Part shown: positions 8,840 to 21,400 of the stretch, one piece after another
Layout of the letters: every line of letters starts with the position of its first letter
Numbering within the stretch: position 1 is the first letter of the stretch
Assembly: GCA_015680685.1 (NCBI GenBank)
Contig: MNCI01017937.1
Coordinates: 171,836-235,835 of the forward strand
Source of the DNA: Gnetum montanum
Taxonomy: Eukaryota; Streptophyta; Gnetopsida; Gnetales; Gnetaceae
Direction of reading: 5' to 3'
Length of the DNA: 64,000 nucleotides
Made by a program: the position numbers and the translations under genes
The notes under the pieces: model-generated
Databases searched by the model: none
The model's input: only the letters and a program-made list of their open reading frames with translations
Told to the model about the DNA's origin: nothing

Positions 8840-11250
8840 ACTACATTGGGGCTTAAGCATGCAAAAGCCTTGAACTAGATTCCAAACCCCAAATACTACT
8901 AGAACCCTAAACCATCCATACATGTCATGAAACCTTATGCCCAAAATGGAAAACCAAGAATTGATATTTCTAGAAACTAAACACCAAGGAAGGCCAAAAA
9001 TCACATCAAAACGTAAAATTTTGGGCAACTATGTTGACCAGCATCCTAAAGGCATTAGCTAGTGTAGTCCCAAGTGGGATAGTTTACTCTTCCATTAAAC
9101 TAACTTCCAAATAACTTTGAAATTACCACACTATGCACTGAACCCTATCCACAACCTCTAGAAAATCCAAAACTTCACAAGATTAGTCAAGAGATGCCAA
9201 AATTACCTTTGTTGTATCAACTACACTAGAGCCTATCTCAACTACACTAGCCAACATAGTCCCAGAGTAGTTGAGAATAAGTTGATTATTTGATACCTAA
9301 AGTAACCTTCAAAGTAGCATTCCTTAACCTTTACATCATCCTAGAACCCTCAATGGCCTTAAAATAGCAAAAACCTAATCCAAAACAAGCCAAAATCCAT
9401 CCCAAACTTGTGACTTTTTTGGGGATGAGTCCATCTATGTTGACTAGTGCAGTCCAAACATAGATGGATGGGTTATGGATACCAAAAGCCAAAAGTAGTA
9501 GCTAAAACTACACACCTTGGATACCACACCTTTCCATAGTTTCTAGTATGCCTAAAATGGAAAATAAGCAAATAAAAACTAGACAAAACCTATTCTCATT
9601 TTGGAAATATGCTAGGGATCATCCTAAATACACTAGCTAATGTAGTCCAAGCATAGTTGAGTGAGGGTTGAGTACTAAATGAAAATAACCATCTCCAAAC
9701 TACCATACCTTGCCTTCAAATCTTTCTAAAAGTTTTGGTCATTTCAAACTTGTGACTATGGTTGAGAAGCCTAGGACTATGCTTGCTAGTGTAGTCCTAA
9801 TCTAGTCGAAATATGAAGATTCTAAAATAGGCCATGAATATGTTGAATGAACTTCTCAGTGTATCATCTCAACCTCAAAATCCTATCAGAGCCTTCACAT
9901 GCCACTAAAACCTAGATACTGAGAAAAAATTGGGAAAAACTCATCACATTCCCCCATCTACACTAGGAATATGTTGGCTAGCATAGTCCCAATAAGGAAT
10001 AACCATATTAACATAAAAATATCCTCCAAAATCAACTATCATAGGCCAAATCCCTAGTTAAAAACACTAGTAATCAAAAGATTCCACAAGCTTTGTCGAT
10101 TGATCATGAAAATATACCTAGATCTAAGACTTGTGTGTGATGATGCTTAAGCAAGCTAGGACTATGTTGACTAATGTAATACTTACTCTAGAGTAGTTAT
10201 GTTAATACTACAACCATCAAAACTAGTCATCTTGAGCTATTGTAAACACTAGTGACTCAAGAACCCAAAACTTAGTTGATTGACCACAAAAGTCCATCAA
10301 AAGTTAGGATTCACATGATACTAGTCATGATTTGACTGACACTCGATACCTCAAAATGATATAAAATTTAATTCAAGAACTCCAAAAATCTTGAGACCTT
10401 AAACATAGTCATAGTTTGAATTTTTTTAACCATGAAAAATTCAAAACGTTTTCCATCTATGCTAAGAAAGGCTAGGACTACATTGGCCAATGCAGTCCTA
10501 ATGTAGTTACGATGTTGGGTAATTTTGACCAGTGCCACAACACTCCGAATAATCCAAAAATTGACTTGAAAGCATAGAACCTCACTTGACCCTAACTAGC
10601 TATAGTTCCATCCTATTTCAACCATGAAAACATCAAATTAAATTGATAGACACTAAGGTCTTATTAGACTATGTTGACTAGCATAGTCTAGTAGGAAATG
10701 GTGTCAAAAATCACTTTTAGTAGCTTATTTTACCTTCCAAATGTTCCATTTAGTCCTTCCAAATCCCTGAGCTATCCTAGGAAGCTAACAAAGCACTATT
10801 TTCAATCCTAAAACCTCAAAAACACATTTCTCAAATGCATCTACATTGGGACTACACTGGCCAACGTAGTCCTAGCATAGTCACCAATTTTGGCATCATT
10901 TCTAGCTTTAAGAGGGTGAAAACGAAGTCAAAATGCACCAATCTTCAACCCTAGTTTGTTGCAGTAGCCATATAAACCATTAAGAATTTAAGACTAGTCA
11001 CAATAAACTTGGAAAGTCATTTATTGACATTGATTATACTAGCCAGTGTAGTCCACAGGTGAGCCTAGGATAGTCACAAGAAAAGGTGTCATTTTGATCT
11101 TCAAATAGCCTTGAAATGACCTTACCAAGTGCCGAAACTTACCTGTCAACCCTGTAGACTTACATCATGGCACACTAAGACCTAAAATTTGCAAACGCTA
11201 ATCCTAATTGATCAATATTGACCAAGTTTTACCTTATGTTTTATACCTTG
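8840..11250. repeat. ~195-bp diverged tandem repeats with a dyad core (element I)
   Basis: About 11-12 units are recognisable by cores near 9030, 9240, 9440, 9625, 9780, 9970, 10165, 10480, 10665, 10860 and 11050. Spacing is mostly 185-210 bp, with one gap near 300. The core is a dyad: GGACTAC(10 nt)GTAGTCC at 10849-10872, and a 26-bp near-palindrome centred on ATTGGCCAAT at 10474-10499. Words such as CTAGTGTAG and TAGCATAGT also occur in LTR H. No coding frame is supported. Confidence 0.75.
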
Positions 11251-11311
11251 ATTAGTTTAGCCTTGTTTCATTATGTTTTAGCTTGATTTAACCTTTTTAT
11301 GCATTGTTAAC

Positions 11312-12001
11312 TGATGAGTGATGAGGTATCCCTATGCCCAACCATATGAATCATAAGCATTCATGCGTGATCTAGTCGAATTCCATAGAATTTTTGGTTT
11401 CTAGTGCACTAGTCTTCTAGGAAGTGAATCTTTGCCTTAAGGTCAATCATTGTCTTCCCAATTACACTTGTAACATTCACTAGTATGGTTAAGTGTAATT
11501 GAGGCAAATGATTTTTTGTCATTTTATATTTTATGGTTTGGTGTTCAAAGGAAGATAAAGGTAATTGGATTAACTAATTTAAATTAACTAATTAATTAGT
11601 GTCTAAATAGTCCTAACATAAGCATTTGGTCCCACTTTTCATACACATCCTAAACTCACGTATCCACTACTGGGTTACTAAGCACTACACTATTGGGTGT
11701 ACCAAGCAATAACATGTTGGGATTACGAAGTGAATACGTTTTATACTTGAAGTGGTCGTACTTATATGTTTAATATATCTTGCTTAATTGCTTCATTAAC
11801 TTAATTACTAGAAAATATTTAATAAATAATTGAAAACATTAAATGCATAAATAGAATATTTAATCTATGCAAAGTTCTACAAGGTTTCTTAGAAAGCTCA
11901 TCTTTATTGCCACACACACTAGTGTGCTCAGGTACAACAATGCTTAAATAAAGAGCTATACACTCAATGACTCTTACTACAGTCACTCAAGAGAAGAAAT
12001 T
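11312..12001 (-). repeat. 3' LTR of element E, U5-side part
   Basis: This part aligns with 23132 to ~23820 of the 5' LTR: the TGATGAGTGATGAGGTA end, TTAGAAAGCTCATCTTTATTG and ACTCAATGACTCTT. Homology stops near 12001 and resumes weakly near 14880, where the LTR TATA region and motif array lie. The boundary with the insert is approximate. Confidence 0.75.
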
Positions 12002-14512
12002 CTTAATAATTGATCATTGATCTATGAATTGTACTTTAATAACTTCAAGTGCAACATTTATGGTCTCAAGTTTCTGCTTAGTGTCTTTATGGTGCTTGAA
12101 CTCTACTTCATATAACAAATATGAGTTAGCCACTTATTTCTCTAACTCTAACCATGGTTGTCTGGTAATTAGCATAGCTATGTTCATGTAATAGAGATTG
12201 GCCAACTTCATATACTCTATCATTTCTTCTATTTGCAACTTCTTTAAGTGGATCTCTACTTTTCTATAGGCGTGAATCCCATCAACAATGGGCTACCAAG
12301 CTTCTTTTTCTTATTGGAGTTGCTAGATAGCTTCATTTATTTTTTCTGTCATTATTTGGATGTGTTTTTCATTTAATTCCTTTTGTAGGCCAACCTGGTC
12401 TCTATAGTGATCTTTAACTTTTTCAAACATTAAGGCTTCATTATTCTAGGCAACAATTTCGATAGTAGACTTCTAGCGCAAGGCATGAACTTTCTCCATT
12501 GACATATTCCAATTCTCCATGGTCAATCACCTTAATTCCATATTCACACTGGCTAAATACTCTTGTTGTTGATGAAAAAATTCTTGCATTTGTTCCTTCT
12601 GGGCATTAACATTGCATAGGAAATGATTTTGGATGGTTAGAGTCTCATTCTCCTAGGGCATTTGAGCCAAGTTCTTTTGAATTAAATAGGTCTTTGCCTT
12701 TGGATATAGACTAGTTAAAGATGGTTGGTACTACCTCCTCCTCAACCTTTTGAAATTGTTCTTGAGGTTTTTAGAAAGCTTCATCTCTGGTTGTTGTTGG
12801 GTTGAGGGTTTTAGGATTAGTAAGGCAGGCACATAATTTAACAACCTTGACAACCAAGCATTGATTTTGAGCTTGAGATATTGCAAGTTTCCCTCTAAAA
12901 TGATGCACTTGCCTCTTGTGTGTAGCAACTCTAATTAGGTTACAGTGATGTTTTCCAAGAAATTGAAGATGTCTAAAATTGGTTGCCCTATCCCTACTAG
13001 TTGATTTAGCAATTTCTCATGCTAGGCTAGATTCAGTTTTCTACTAACCATGCCTATGGATGTCTGCACATCTGAAAGTTTAGATACATCTAGTATAGAC
13101 ACCATATGTACATTGAGTGCTTTAGATGCATGGTCAATAACCACTTCAGCTATTATCTCCTACCCTTGGTGCTACATCACCAGGATAGTTGGCCCTTCAC
13201 CTTTGTACAATTGCACTAAGAAGGTTGTGGCATTCCCAGAGATTTTAAGGAATAAATGGTGTTGTGATAAGGACATGGTTAGCTCTCGAGCATTGGGATC
13301 CAAACTCATGGATAATTGCATTCATTGAGCAAAGAATATTGGTCCATCCCACTCCATTTAACTAATTGTTCTTGCCACCTCATTAAGGTGACTCATTGCT
13401 GGTCAGTACATAGATGGATTTGCATCACTTATCCTTGAACACTGCTCTTGCTTACTCAATAGTTGCTCTTGGATTTTACATAGCCACTTAATGGCTATGT
13501 GGGCCTCAAAAATTATTTCTTTAGTGGGGGGTGGTGGTGGTAGTTGCTCCTCTTCTTACGTTGTTGTTGGCATCTTTCCTTTCCTAATCTCAGACCATGA
13601 GGCCAAAGGAGCATGTCTTATTTTGTCATTTGGATAACAAATGATTACTGCCATTTTGTAGAGTTTTAGATGAGACATGAAAAGGGTAAGGTTTTCCTTC
13701 CACATTCGTTTTCTTTGAAATTCTTTTCAATTTCTAAGTGGATGAGTTGTGGAAGGTTAATAGGAAATTTCCCACTTACGGTGGTGCATGCTTAGGCAGA
13801 GAAGGCGGTTACCTTGCTGGGCCTCACCGTTGGATTGAGGTGATAGGTTACAACTTTGAAATAGACATGCTCTGCCAGTGTGAGGGCATTGTACTCTTTA
13901 CAGTCAATCCCATAGCACCATTGAATCCACTCCTTCTTGGCCTCATGATCACCTTTTATTGATAATTCTACCAACTATGTCCTAGTATCAGGAAACCCTA
14001 GTGCTTGCATGATAGCTTTGGCTAAGTAGGATACTTGAATATCCTTGATCTTGACTGTTGAACCTAGCCTTTAGCTGTTTTACAAGAGGTATGTCTCTTC
14101 AATGTACCATTCCTCACAGGATGTGATGCTTGGCCACATGGGAGAGGTTTGCACTTGTGTTTTGACTTCTGTCAAATATTTTTTTTAGGAATGGCCCAAA
14201 GTCCATTTCGTAAAGAATTGATTGTTGAATCTCTTAGGACCTGATGATGTTAAGGTAGGCTTGAGTCAAAGTGACTTCAAGCCTTGGTGTAGGTATGAGA
14301 ACTTTTCCTCATTGTGATTACTTAGTGGGAACTTCTTCTTCTAGAATATATTCAATAGATTCCACTTTGGGTTGCTCATGAAGAGGTCTCATTGCATGGG
14401 TTGCCTTTGATGGTTCTTCGGCTTGTTCTTGTTGGCCCCTTATAGCTCTGAGCCATTTTTCCCTTGGTTGAGAGGGTTCTACTTCCTACGGGCATTTTGA
14501 TTTTGATGCCAT
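11987..14512 (-). pseudogene. element-borne ORF inside E's 3' LTR, resembling the 'putative plant transposon protein' family
   Basis: On the minus strand a decayed frame starts MASKSKCP at 14512. The middle part (13.7-14.2 kb) reads EEWYIEETYLL, IQVSYLAKAIMQALGFPD, HLNPTVRPSKV, FPINLPQLIH and LPFSCLI. The C-terminal ~200 residues (12.0-12.6 kb) form a Lys/Glu-rich likely coiled coil (VGLQKELNEKHIQIMTEK). The middle resembles the 'putative plant transposon protein' domain found as an extra ORF in plant gypsy elements (Pfam Transposase_32, from memory). Several stops and frameshifts break it. It lies ~400 bp downstream of the LTR TATA region, in LTR sense, so the LTR could have transcribed it. 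The last codons run into LTR sequence, so the insert starts near 12001. Confidence 0.5.
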
Positions 14513-14879
14513 ATGTAATAATAATGAAACAAAGGGTTTAGCAATTATTGTATAACATGAAGCAATTAGGATACCTTCAGCTCTTAAGGATAGTTACACT
14601 TGGCTAAGTTGTGGTTATGGCTAATTTAATTACTCTAATTATTATTTGATTTATATGTTATTGTTAACTTTCAAAAAAATTGATATTTGTATATTGTTAA
14701 GGTTATTAACCCTTTGGGGTATTTAGAAAAATTTTCAAAAATTTTCATCAATTTTTCATCAAAAACCTTAAGGGCTATGGTCCCCACTCTAAAGAGCTTA
14801 CGTCTGGTAAGTGTAGGATTGAAAAATGGAGTGATTTGGATAAATAGTTAGGAACTTATGGACTATGGAAAGTTTTAGG

Positions 14880-15065
14880 CTCTAAAAAATTACAAAAACT
14901 CTCCATGTGTTGTGAGGAAATTGACAAAAATTTATAAGAGCATAATGGTATATATAGTATTTTTGTGATGTGTCAATAAGGCCTTGTCGATGGGGCCTCA
15001 TTGACATGATCGACTGCATTGACAAGGCCTCATCGACATAGTTGTTGACCATCGTAGATGTAGTT
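14880..15065 (-). promoter_or_regulatory. TATA region and U3 motif array of E's 3' LTR
   Basis: On the minus strand CTATATATACC (about 14949-14959) is preceded by GAGGCCTCATCGACA-type units at 14968-15050 (GGCCTTGTCGATG, GGGGCCTCATTGACA, AAGGCCTCATCGACA). The 5' LTR has the same motif family at 23930-24035. The outer edge of this LTR could not be located; no TGATGAG-type start is visible beyond 15065. Confidence 0.55.
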
Positions 15066-16680
15066 TTTGAATGAAATTTGGATCAAATGAAAGCTCAAAA
15101 GGCCAAGAATAGTGTAAAAACATAAAAAAAGAATTTTGGAGAAAAAATATTTGAGGGATGAATGAAATAGAAGGTTAAGGAGCACTAAGTAGAATACATA
15201 ATGAAATATGTGAAAGATAGGATTGTGGCAATGTCAAAGGTAGGGAACCTTAATTAATCAAGCCAAGAGCTATGCAAGTGGATTCTTTCCATAGTAGGCT
15301 CATGCCCTTGTTACCTTTGCATAACCTCAACTAAGAAGTTGATTGAACCCATAGTCAATTAATGATCATGAAAAGTTAAGGACCAACCAAAAAGAATCTA
15401 TCTAAGAATTTCAACACATTAGACTAAGACATAGAGTATAACATAGAACAAAAAAGTGAGATGGGTTATGGTAGTATGAATGGATGATAGAGAAGGTGGA
15501 ATGGAGTTCCAAATTGAGGTCATAACAAGTCCCTTGTGCAATTTGTATTTAAAATGACCTAGGAATATCTATCCTTAGTCCAGACCAAAATCATCCACTT
15601 TCAATGACTTTGCATTGTGATCCTAAGACTAATCCATGCACATGAGACATGAGAGTGCTTCTATAAGACAACCACCATTCCATAAGTAGAAGAAAAAAGA
15701 GAAGTAGGAAGTAAGAGAGGGCCTTAGTTAGAGGGGACTTTCAGGCATAGGTGCATGTATTTCTAGTCCCATAACTAGTGCTTGTAGCCCTTTTATTTGT
15801 CCAAGGGGTGTGCTTTGAATTTTAATTATTTTATTTAAAATAGAAATCACACCATGCAAGGACTTATTCATTTATTATTTCTAAGGAGTGTTCTTTGAAT
15901 TTCCATTCTTTTTATTAGGATGGGAACCACACCATGCGAAGACTTTATTTGACTTCCTATTAGTGGTTGAAATGGAATAGTAAGAAGTCTATGAAAAACA
16001 CTCAAGCACTTAAGCAAGTAGAATAGTACAAAGAGTATTGAGTTCCCTTGAAGTCACACCCTTTACAAACCTTTGAATCCTTCCTAATTTTGGAACTACC
16101 AAGGTCACCAATTAATTAAAAGTTTTTTTTTAATGGAAGGAACCTGAAATTCCCAAAATAAGAAAAACCATAGAGTTTATCAGATGGGTGGATGATGTGA
16201 ACTCACTACATATTGCATGAAAAATAAACTATGTCAAAGTCATTAGACATTAAAATTTAAAAATAGAAACTAGACATCGACAATCACAACATTAAGCGTA
16301 CACCATCATTAGTAAATAGTAACAACGACACTATGTCTTGTGATAATAAAGTAATTTTATTAGCAAAAAATGAAGAAATATCATAATTTAATGAGACAAA
16401 ACAAAGAAAAATATATTAAAAATGTAAAATAATCAAGAAAGGTTGAAAGGTACTAACGATGGTGTAAAATTAGAAAAATCAAAAAATTTAGAAATTTTAA
16501 AATAACTTGTAAAATCAAAAATGTGAAAAATAGAAAAACCAAAAAAATATAGAAAAATTGAGAAGCCATATGAATTGTTAGCATAGATGTCCATCTCCTC
16601 CATGATTGAGTTGGAAGGAGGAGATCCAAAAAATGGAACATGATTATTCATCCGTCAAGGTGGTAGTTGCACTAGCCTAT
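15066..16680 (-). other. 3' noncoding region of element E
   Basis: This AT-rich stretch after integrase has no convincing coding frame. It includes a diverged direct duplication of about 75 bp (15789-15864 and 15868-15945) sharing TTTGAATTT and ACACCATGC-AGGACTT. Overlapping minus-strand ORFs at 16433-16651 are low-complexity (Phe/Ile-rich) and are rejected as genes. Confidence 0.5.
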
Positions 16681-16689
16681 CTTGGTTCG

Positions 16690-18193
16690 AGGAAATGTTT
16701 TACTTGTTGGATGTTGACCAATTGCTTTTTATTTGGGCTTTCAGGCTTGTAGATCAACATGGCCCTAGAGGGAAAGGTTTGATCAATTATATAAGGTCTC
16801 TTCGACAATGTTTGGAATTTTTCCTTCTAATGTACATGTGTAGGGTTCCAATAGAGAACCTTATCTCCTAGTTGAAGTTTTACTTTCCTGATTCTGAGGT
16901 CATGACATTGCTTAGTAAATGCCTTATGCATCTCATTCAAAGATAGTGGTACTAATTACTTTTCATCTAGCACATTCAGGTTGATTAGTCTTTCTTCCTA
17001 TGCTAGACTTAGGTCAAGATTCAAATCACAAGTTGTTGAGAGTGTACAAAGCTTGAATTGAATCGAGAGCATTGGATTTTTTTTTGTACACTAACTCATA
17101 GGGAGAGAATCCAATAGGAAGTTTCCATGTTGAATTATAAGCCCAAAGGAAATCATTAAGTTTTTTACTCCAATTTTTCTGAGATTTGCTAATGGTTCGT
17201 ATTAGTATTTTTGTGATCTTCTAGTTGGTTACCTCTACTTGATTGTTGGCTTGGAGGTGGTAGGATGTTAAGTTATGTTCAACCCCCAAGAGTTGCATTA
17301 GATTTTTAAAATTATCACCTATGAAATGAGTTCCATTATCAGAAATTAGTGGGAAAGGCACCCCAAACCTATTTACAATATTTTGTTATATAAATCTAGT
17401 AGTAGTGGACAATGTACAATTAGTAATAGTTACTACTTCAACCCATTTTGTGTAGTAGTCAACTGCTATGATAACATATGCCTTTTCATTGGACATGGAT
17501 GTGATGGAACCCATGAATTCAACACCCCATATGTTAAAATGTTTTAATGGTTGAATCCACTATTGAGGACCTTCCATGCAAGTAGTCATCNTAGATGTTA
17601 AAATGTTTCAGTGTTTGAATCCACTATTGAGGACCTTCCATGCAAGTAGTCATCCCCTCATCTCATTGACAACATTCACAAGATCAAAAAAATTGGTGGG
17701 CATCCTTGAATATTTTAGGCCAATAGTATCCTACCATTAGGATTTTTATGATCATGCATCTCCCTACATAGTGGCCTCTGCAAGGCCCTTCGTGAGCATC
17801 CTAGAGAACACACAGTTGATCTTCGTTAAGGACACACCAGCAAATCAAGCCATCAACAAACACCTTGTAGAGGTGCCCATTCATTTCTATGAAATATTTG
17901 GCCTGATGAACAAATTTTTTCTTCCTTTTGAAGTTAAGATCTTATGGAATCTCCTAGGTAAGAAAATAGGTAAGGATGTCATTGTACCATGTTGTTTTTA
18001 TGGGTATTTGTTCACTTATTGCTCCTGTAAAGAGGAGTTCATTTGGAAACTGATCAAAGAGTGGGCTCTCATCCTCTTTATTATCCCATCTTAAGTGAGA
18101 GAGATGGTTAGTGATCACATTCTCAGTCCTTTTTTAGTCTACCATCATGAGATCAAATTCTTGCAAGATCATGAGCCATTGTATGAAACTAGG
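16690..18193 (-). pseudogene. RNase H end and integrase of element E
   Basis: From 18193 leftwards the minus strand reads SFIQWLMILQEFDLMMVD, the RNase H tail. The RH-integrase spacer follows (DESPLFDQFPNELLF, YFIEMNGHLYKVF), then the zinc region (GYYWPKIFKDAHQFF, CE-CC), HFNIWGVEFMG, SDNGTHF near 17330 and NNQVEVTN near 17235, where the catalytic Glu is kept. It ends in a decayed C-terminal domain. The plus-strand ORF 17771-18094 is only the antisense shadow of the spacer. TAG stops and a duplicated segment at 17.53-17.65 kb break it. Confidence 0.85.
17531..17654 (-). other. 60-bp near-identical duplication beside the single N
   Basis: Positions 17531-17590 and 17595-17654 match at about 57 of 60 bases, with the only ambiguous base of the window (N at 17591) between them. 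It lies in the integrase coding region. An assembly join or gap closure is the simplest explanation. Confidence 0.85.
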
Positions 18194-18216
18194 TGATGAG
18201 ATGCGAATTGCACAAG

Positions 18217-18300
18217 CCGTGATATTGCGTACGCGATATCTTGGCCAACGCGATATCGCGTCGTTCCCTGCAATATCACGTACACGATATCGTGGTCCAC
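18217..18300 (+). promoter_or_regulatory. U3 array of GATATC palindromes (LTR F)
   Basis: Three or four palindromes are packed just before the TATA box: GATATTGCGTACGCGATATC (18221-18240, one mismatched pair), ACGCGATATCGCGT (18248-18261, perfect) and CACGATATCGTG (18283-18294, perfect). It is CpG-rich in an otherwise CpG-poor region. Confidence 0.8.
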
Positions 18301-18308
18301 CGTCAAAT

Positions 18309-18317
18309 CTATAAATA
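18309..18317 (+). promoter_or_regulatory. TATA box of LTR F
   Basis: CTATAAATA lies about 15 bp after the last palindrome of the U3 array and ~115 bp into the LTR. Confidence 0.75.
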
Positions 18318-19159
18318 AGAGGTGACACTCCCCTCATTGGTAGTAGTAGGAGTAAAGTAGCAAGGCTCTGGTGGATTGATCACCCCAGAGATAGAATATT
18401 TTCCATGTGCCTGTAGTAGGAGTTCCCCAAGTGAACGGTTCTTTATTCGAGTAGCTTTGTACCTGAATGCAAGTTGTGTATGGAAATAAAGACGAGCTTT
18501 GTGGATAAACCTTGTAGTGCATGGCTAGGTTTAATTAATGTTATTTATTGCTTTGCGAGTAACGTGGCATGAGTACAACTTGGTTACAAGTGTTGATGAA
18601 CGTGTACGGCTAGCCAAGGAATCGACTACTCTTCATGATTAGATTCTCTCACCCTTTCCTCCTAGAATGTGGGACAAGTACGACTTGATTACGAGCATCT
18701 ACAGATGTGTGCGGCTAATCAAGGAATTAGCTTCTTTTCACACTTAGGTTAGTTAAGTGCCTCAGTATGACCAATTCAAGCATGTGTGTTACGTGTGGTA
18801 ATCCCAGTAACGATTAGCGTTTGGTAGCCACAGTTGCACAGTTCAGGGTGTGTACGGTAAGTGGGAACGGATGCTAACACTAGGACTTAGTGTTGTAGTT
18901 AGAGTTAGTTTTAGTTTCTCAACCCTTCATCGTTTAGCATAGGAGATAAACTATAAAAGACCAAAAAAATCATATACCTTGAACTTACTTAACCATACAC
19001 CGTGACAACAACAAGTAAGTCTGGGAAGACAACGATTAATTAACCCCAAGTGTTCCTTGCAGCGTTTAGGCATTTATTCTGCTGAGTTCGACCGGATCGC
19101 GCGTGCTATGCTCATTTCGTATGGTTGAGTGTAGGGGTACCTCGCCACTCATCACTAGG

Positions 19160-21400
19160 GATTATCATTGGCTTGTTCATGAGGAAGTAGATTGTACTAT
19201 GATTCATGTGCACAAATACTTTGTATTCAATGACATAGTGCCTAAACTTTTTCAGAGCATACATCATAGTCATTAGTTCTTGTTCTACGGTGGTGTAATT
19301 TAATTATGGTCCCATAATGCTTTGGTTTGCATAGTGAATGTAGTATGGACATTTCTTATTGTCCATCTACATGAACACTACTCCCAAGGCATAGTTAGAT
19401 GCATCCATCATGATGTGGAAGGATTTGGACTAGTTTGGTGGTTGTAGGATTGGTGTTTATATGAGTTTCTCCTTTAATTGTTGTAATGCATGTTCACATT
19501 CCTTAGTCCGATTGAAATATGCATCTTTCTTTATAAGTTATACTAATGGTTTTGTGATCTTAGAGAAATTCTTTATGAATCACTAGTAGTACCCAATGTG
19601 TCCAAGGAATGATTGAACATCTTTAACTATCTCTAGTTGGTCTTTTATTCCTTGGATGACCCTTACCTTTTTTGGGTCTACCTCAATTCCTTTTTGTGAA
19701 ATTTGATGCCCTAGTACAATGCCTTCTTGGATCATGAGATGGATCTATTACCAATTGAGCCAAAATTTTATTTCAACACATCTCTTTAATACTTGCTCAA
19801 GGTGGTCCAAGGCCTACTCAAATCTAGCTCTATAGGTGGACAAGTCATCCATGAATGCTTTTACACCACTACTGATCTCCTATTCAAAAATACTAAGGAC
19901 CATGCATTAAAATGTTGTAAGGGCATTACATAGACCAAATGGCATCTTACAATATGAAAAAGTCCCCTGGGACTCATGAATGTTGTCTTGGCCTAATCTT
20001 CTAGCATAATTTGGATTTGGTTATAGGCACTATAACCTTTCAAGAAGCTATAATAACAATGCTTGGATATGGTGTCCAACACTAAATCCACAAATGGCAA
20101 GTGACAATGATCTTTAAATGTTACCATATTTAATAGCCTAAAGTCAATGTAGACCGACCACTTGTCACCTTTCTTTGACACAATTACGAGTGGACTAACC
20201 CACTCACTATTTGCAATGGGATAGATGAACCCCACCTTGAGGAGTTTTTCAATTTTCTCCTTGATGATCTGCTTCAATTTGGGGTTTAGTAGCCTTTATG
20301 GCTACCTTCTAGGCTTCATAGTTGGGTCAGTGTAAATGCGATGCTTGCATATCCTTGGATCAATTCCTGTTAGCTCAGGATATGACTAAGCAAAAGCTAT
20401 TGACCATTTCTTAACCACTTTTAATAGCTTTTATTTTTTTTCAAGAGCAAGTTTGGCATTAATTATGACTAGTTTACCATTGTTTAAAAATGCATATTCC
20501 ATGCTGGCTAGTAAAGTTCTTAGCTCTAGGGGCTTCTCCTTGAAGTTATCAGGGATTTTCAACTGTCCCTAATAGGTATCATCATCTTCATTAGAGAGTT
20601 GGGGATAAACTTATTCAAGTGTATTCATGCCTTCAACATAAGCACATGTTATGCTCTTAGTTAGTTCCATGCATAATATGCTACTATCTGAGTTAGTTAT
20701 TTGCTACTGTGTGCCTTCCTATTTTATGGCTATTCCATATAGACACCTTTGAATATTGATTACTTATGCATACTAATTACAAAATTTAATGTATGTGCTT
20801 CTGATGGATCAAATCTTTTGCATTTAATTGCACCCATCATCACTGTACATGATGCATGAAATATGCTTCTTCTCTATCTTGGCTAATTTTTTCTCTTTGA
20901 AGATTTCTAAAGAGAGATTCCTTATGCCCATATTTGCATTAATCATGCTTAACCAAGCTCTTTCCATAATGATGGAAAAGTCACTTTTGTAGTTGTCAAC
21001 CTTGATCACCAAAAAATTAGCAGGATAGGACCACCCACAAACTATGATCATAATGTCCTCTACTAATCCCAAATGGACAATAATTGACTAATCTACTAGT
21101 TCTAGATGGATGTTGCTCTTCTTGAGAGGTGGTAGGTTCCAAGCCTTGTACATTTCATGGAAGATGAGATTAACTTTAGAATCAAAGTCAAGAAGAGCCT
21201 TACATGGCTCATGTCTAGTGATCTATAGGTAAATGAGTGGACTTTCTAGGTCAGATCTTTTCATCCAAAGATTGCAACCTTGATCCAGTTGAAAATAGCA
21301 TGAGTTAGCATGATAGTGAAAATCTAAGGTGGAACTTGATTTGAAGGACACTTGAAGGCATTTCATGTAGAAGATGAAGGTATTGGGGATGTAGGATGAT
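19160..21400 (-). pseudogene. protease, reverse transcriptase and RNase H of element E
   Basis: Minus strand, right to left. A decayed retropepsin has CKALLDFDSKVNLI near 21.2 kb, where the expected D-S/T-G signature is lost, and continues through the segment at 20824-21072. RT begins near 20277 with IKEKIEKLLKVGFIYPI, WVSPLVIVSKKG and YIDFRLLN. Its catalytic motif is FMDD (19844-19855), the variant usual in Athila elements, followed by IVLGHQISQKGIEVDPKK. RNase H follows (MMDASNYALGVVF; YTTVEQELMTMMYALKKFR near 19.28 kb) and is cut by solo LTR F at NKPMIIP. At least one frameshift near 19.9 kb and many stops are present. Confidence 0.85.

Larger units (their letters stand above)
18194..19154 (+). 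mobile_element. Solo LTR F (Athila-like) with perfect CTAGG target duplication
   Basis: A 961-bp LTR running TGATGAG...CTCATCA is flanked by CTAGG at 18189-18193 and 19155-19159. There is no internal region. Removing it and one CTAGG rejoins the RNase H codons of element E in frame on the minus strand (PMIIP to SFIQWL). Its end (GGGGTACCTCGCCACTCATCA-like) matches the LTR ends of element E, but it is inserted in the opposite orientation. A solo LTR arises by recombination between the two LTRs of a full element. Confidence 0.95.

Noticed and set aside
17771-18094. 107-aa plus-strand ORF
   Set aside because: It is the antisense of E's RNase H-integrase spacer, which reads sensibly on the minus strand.
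17771-19154. Possible host gene promoter at TATA 18309
   Set aside because: The TATA box lies in solo LTR F with exact ends and target duplication; no downstream host gene is visible.
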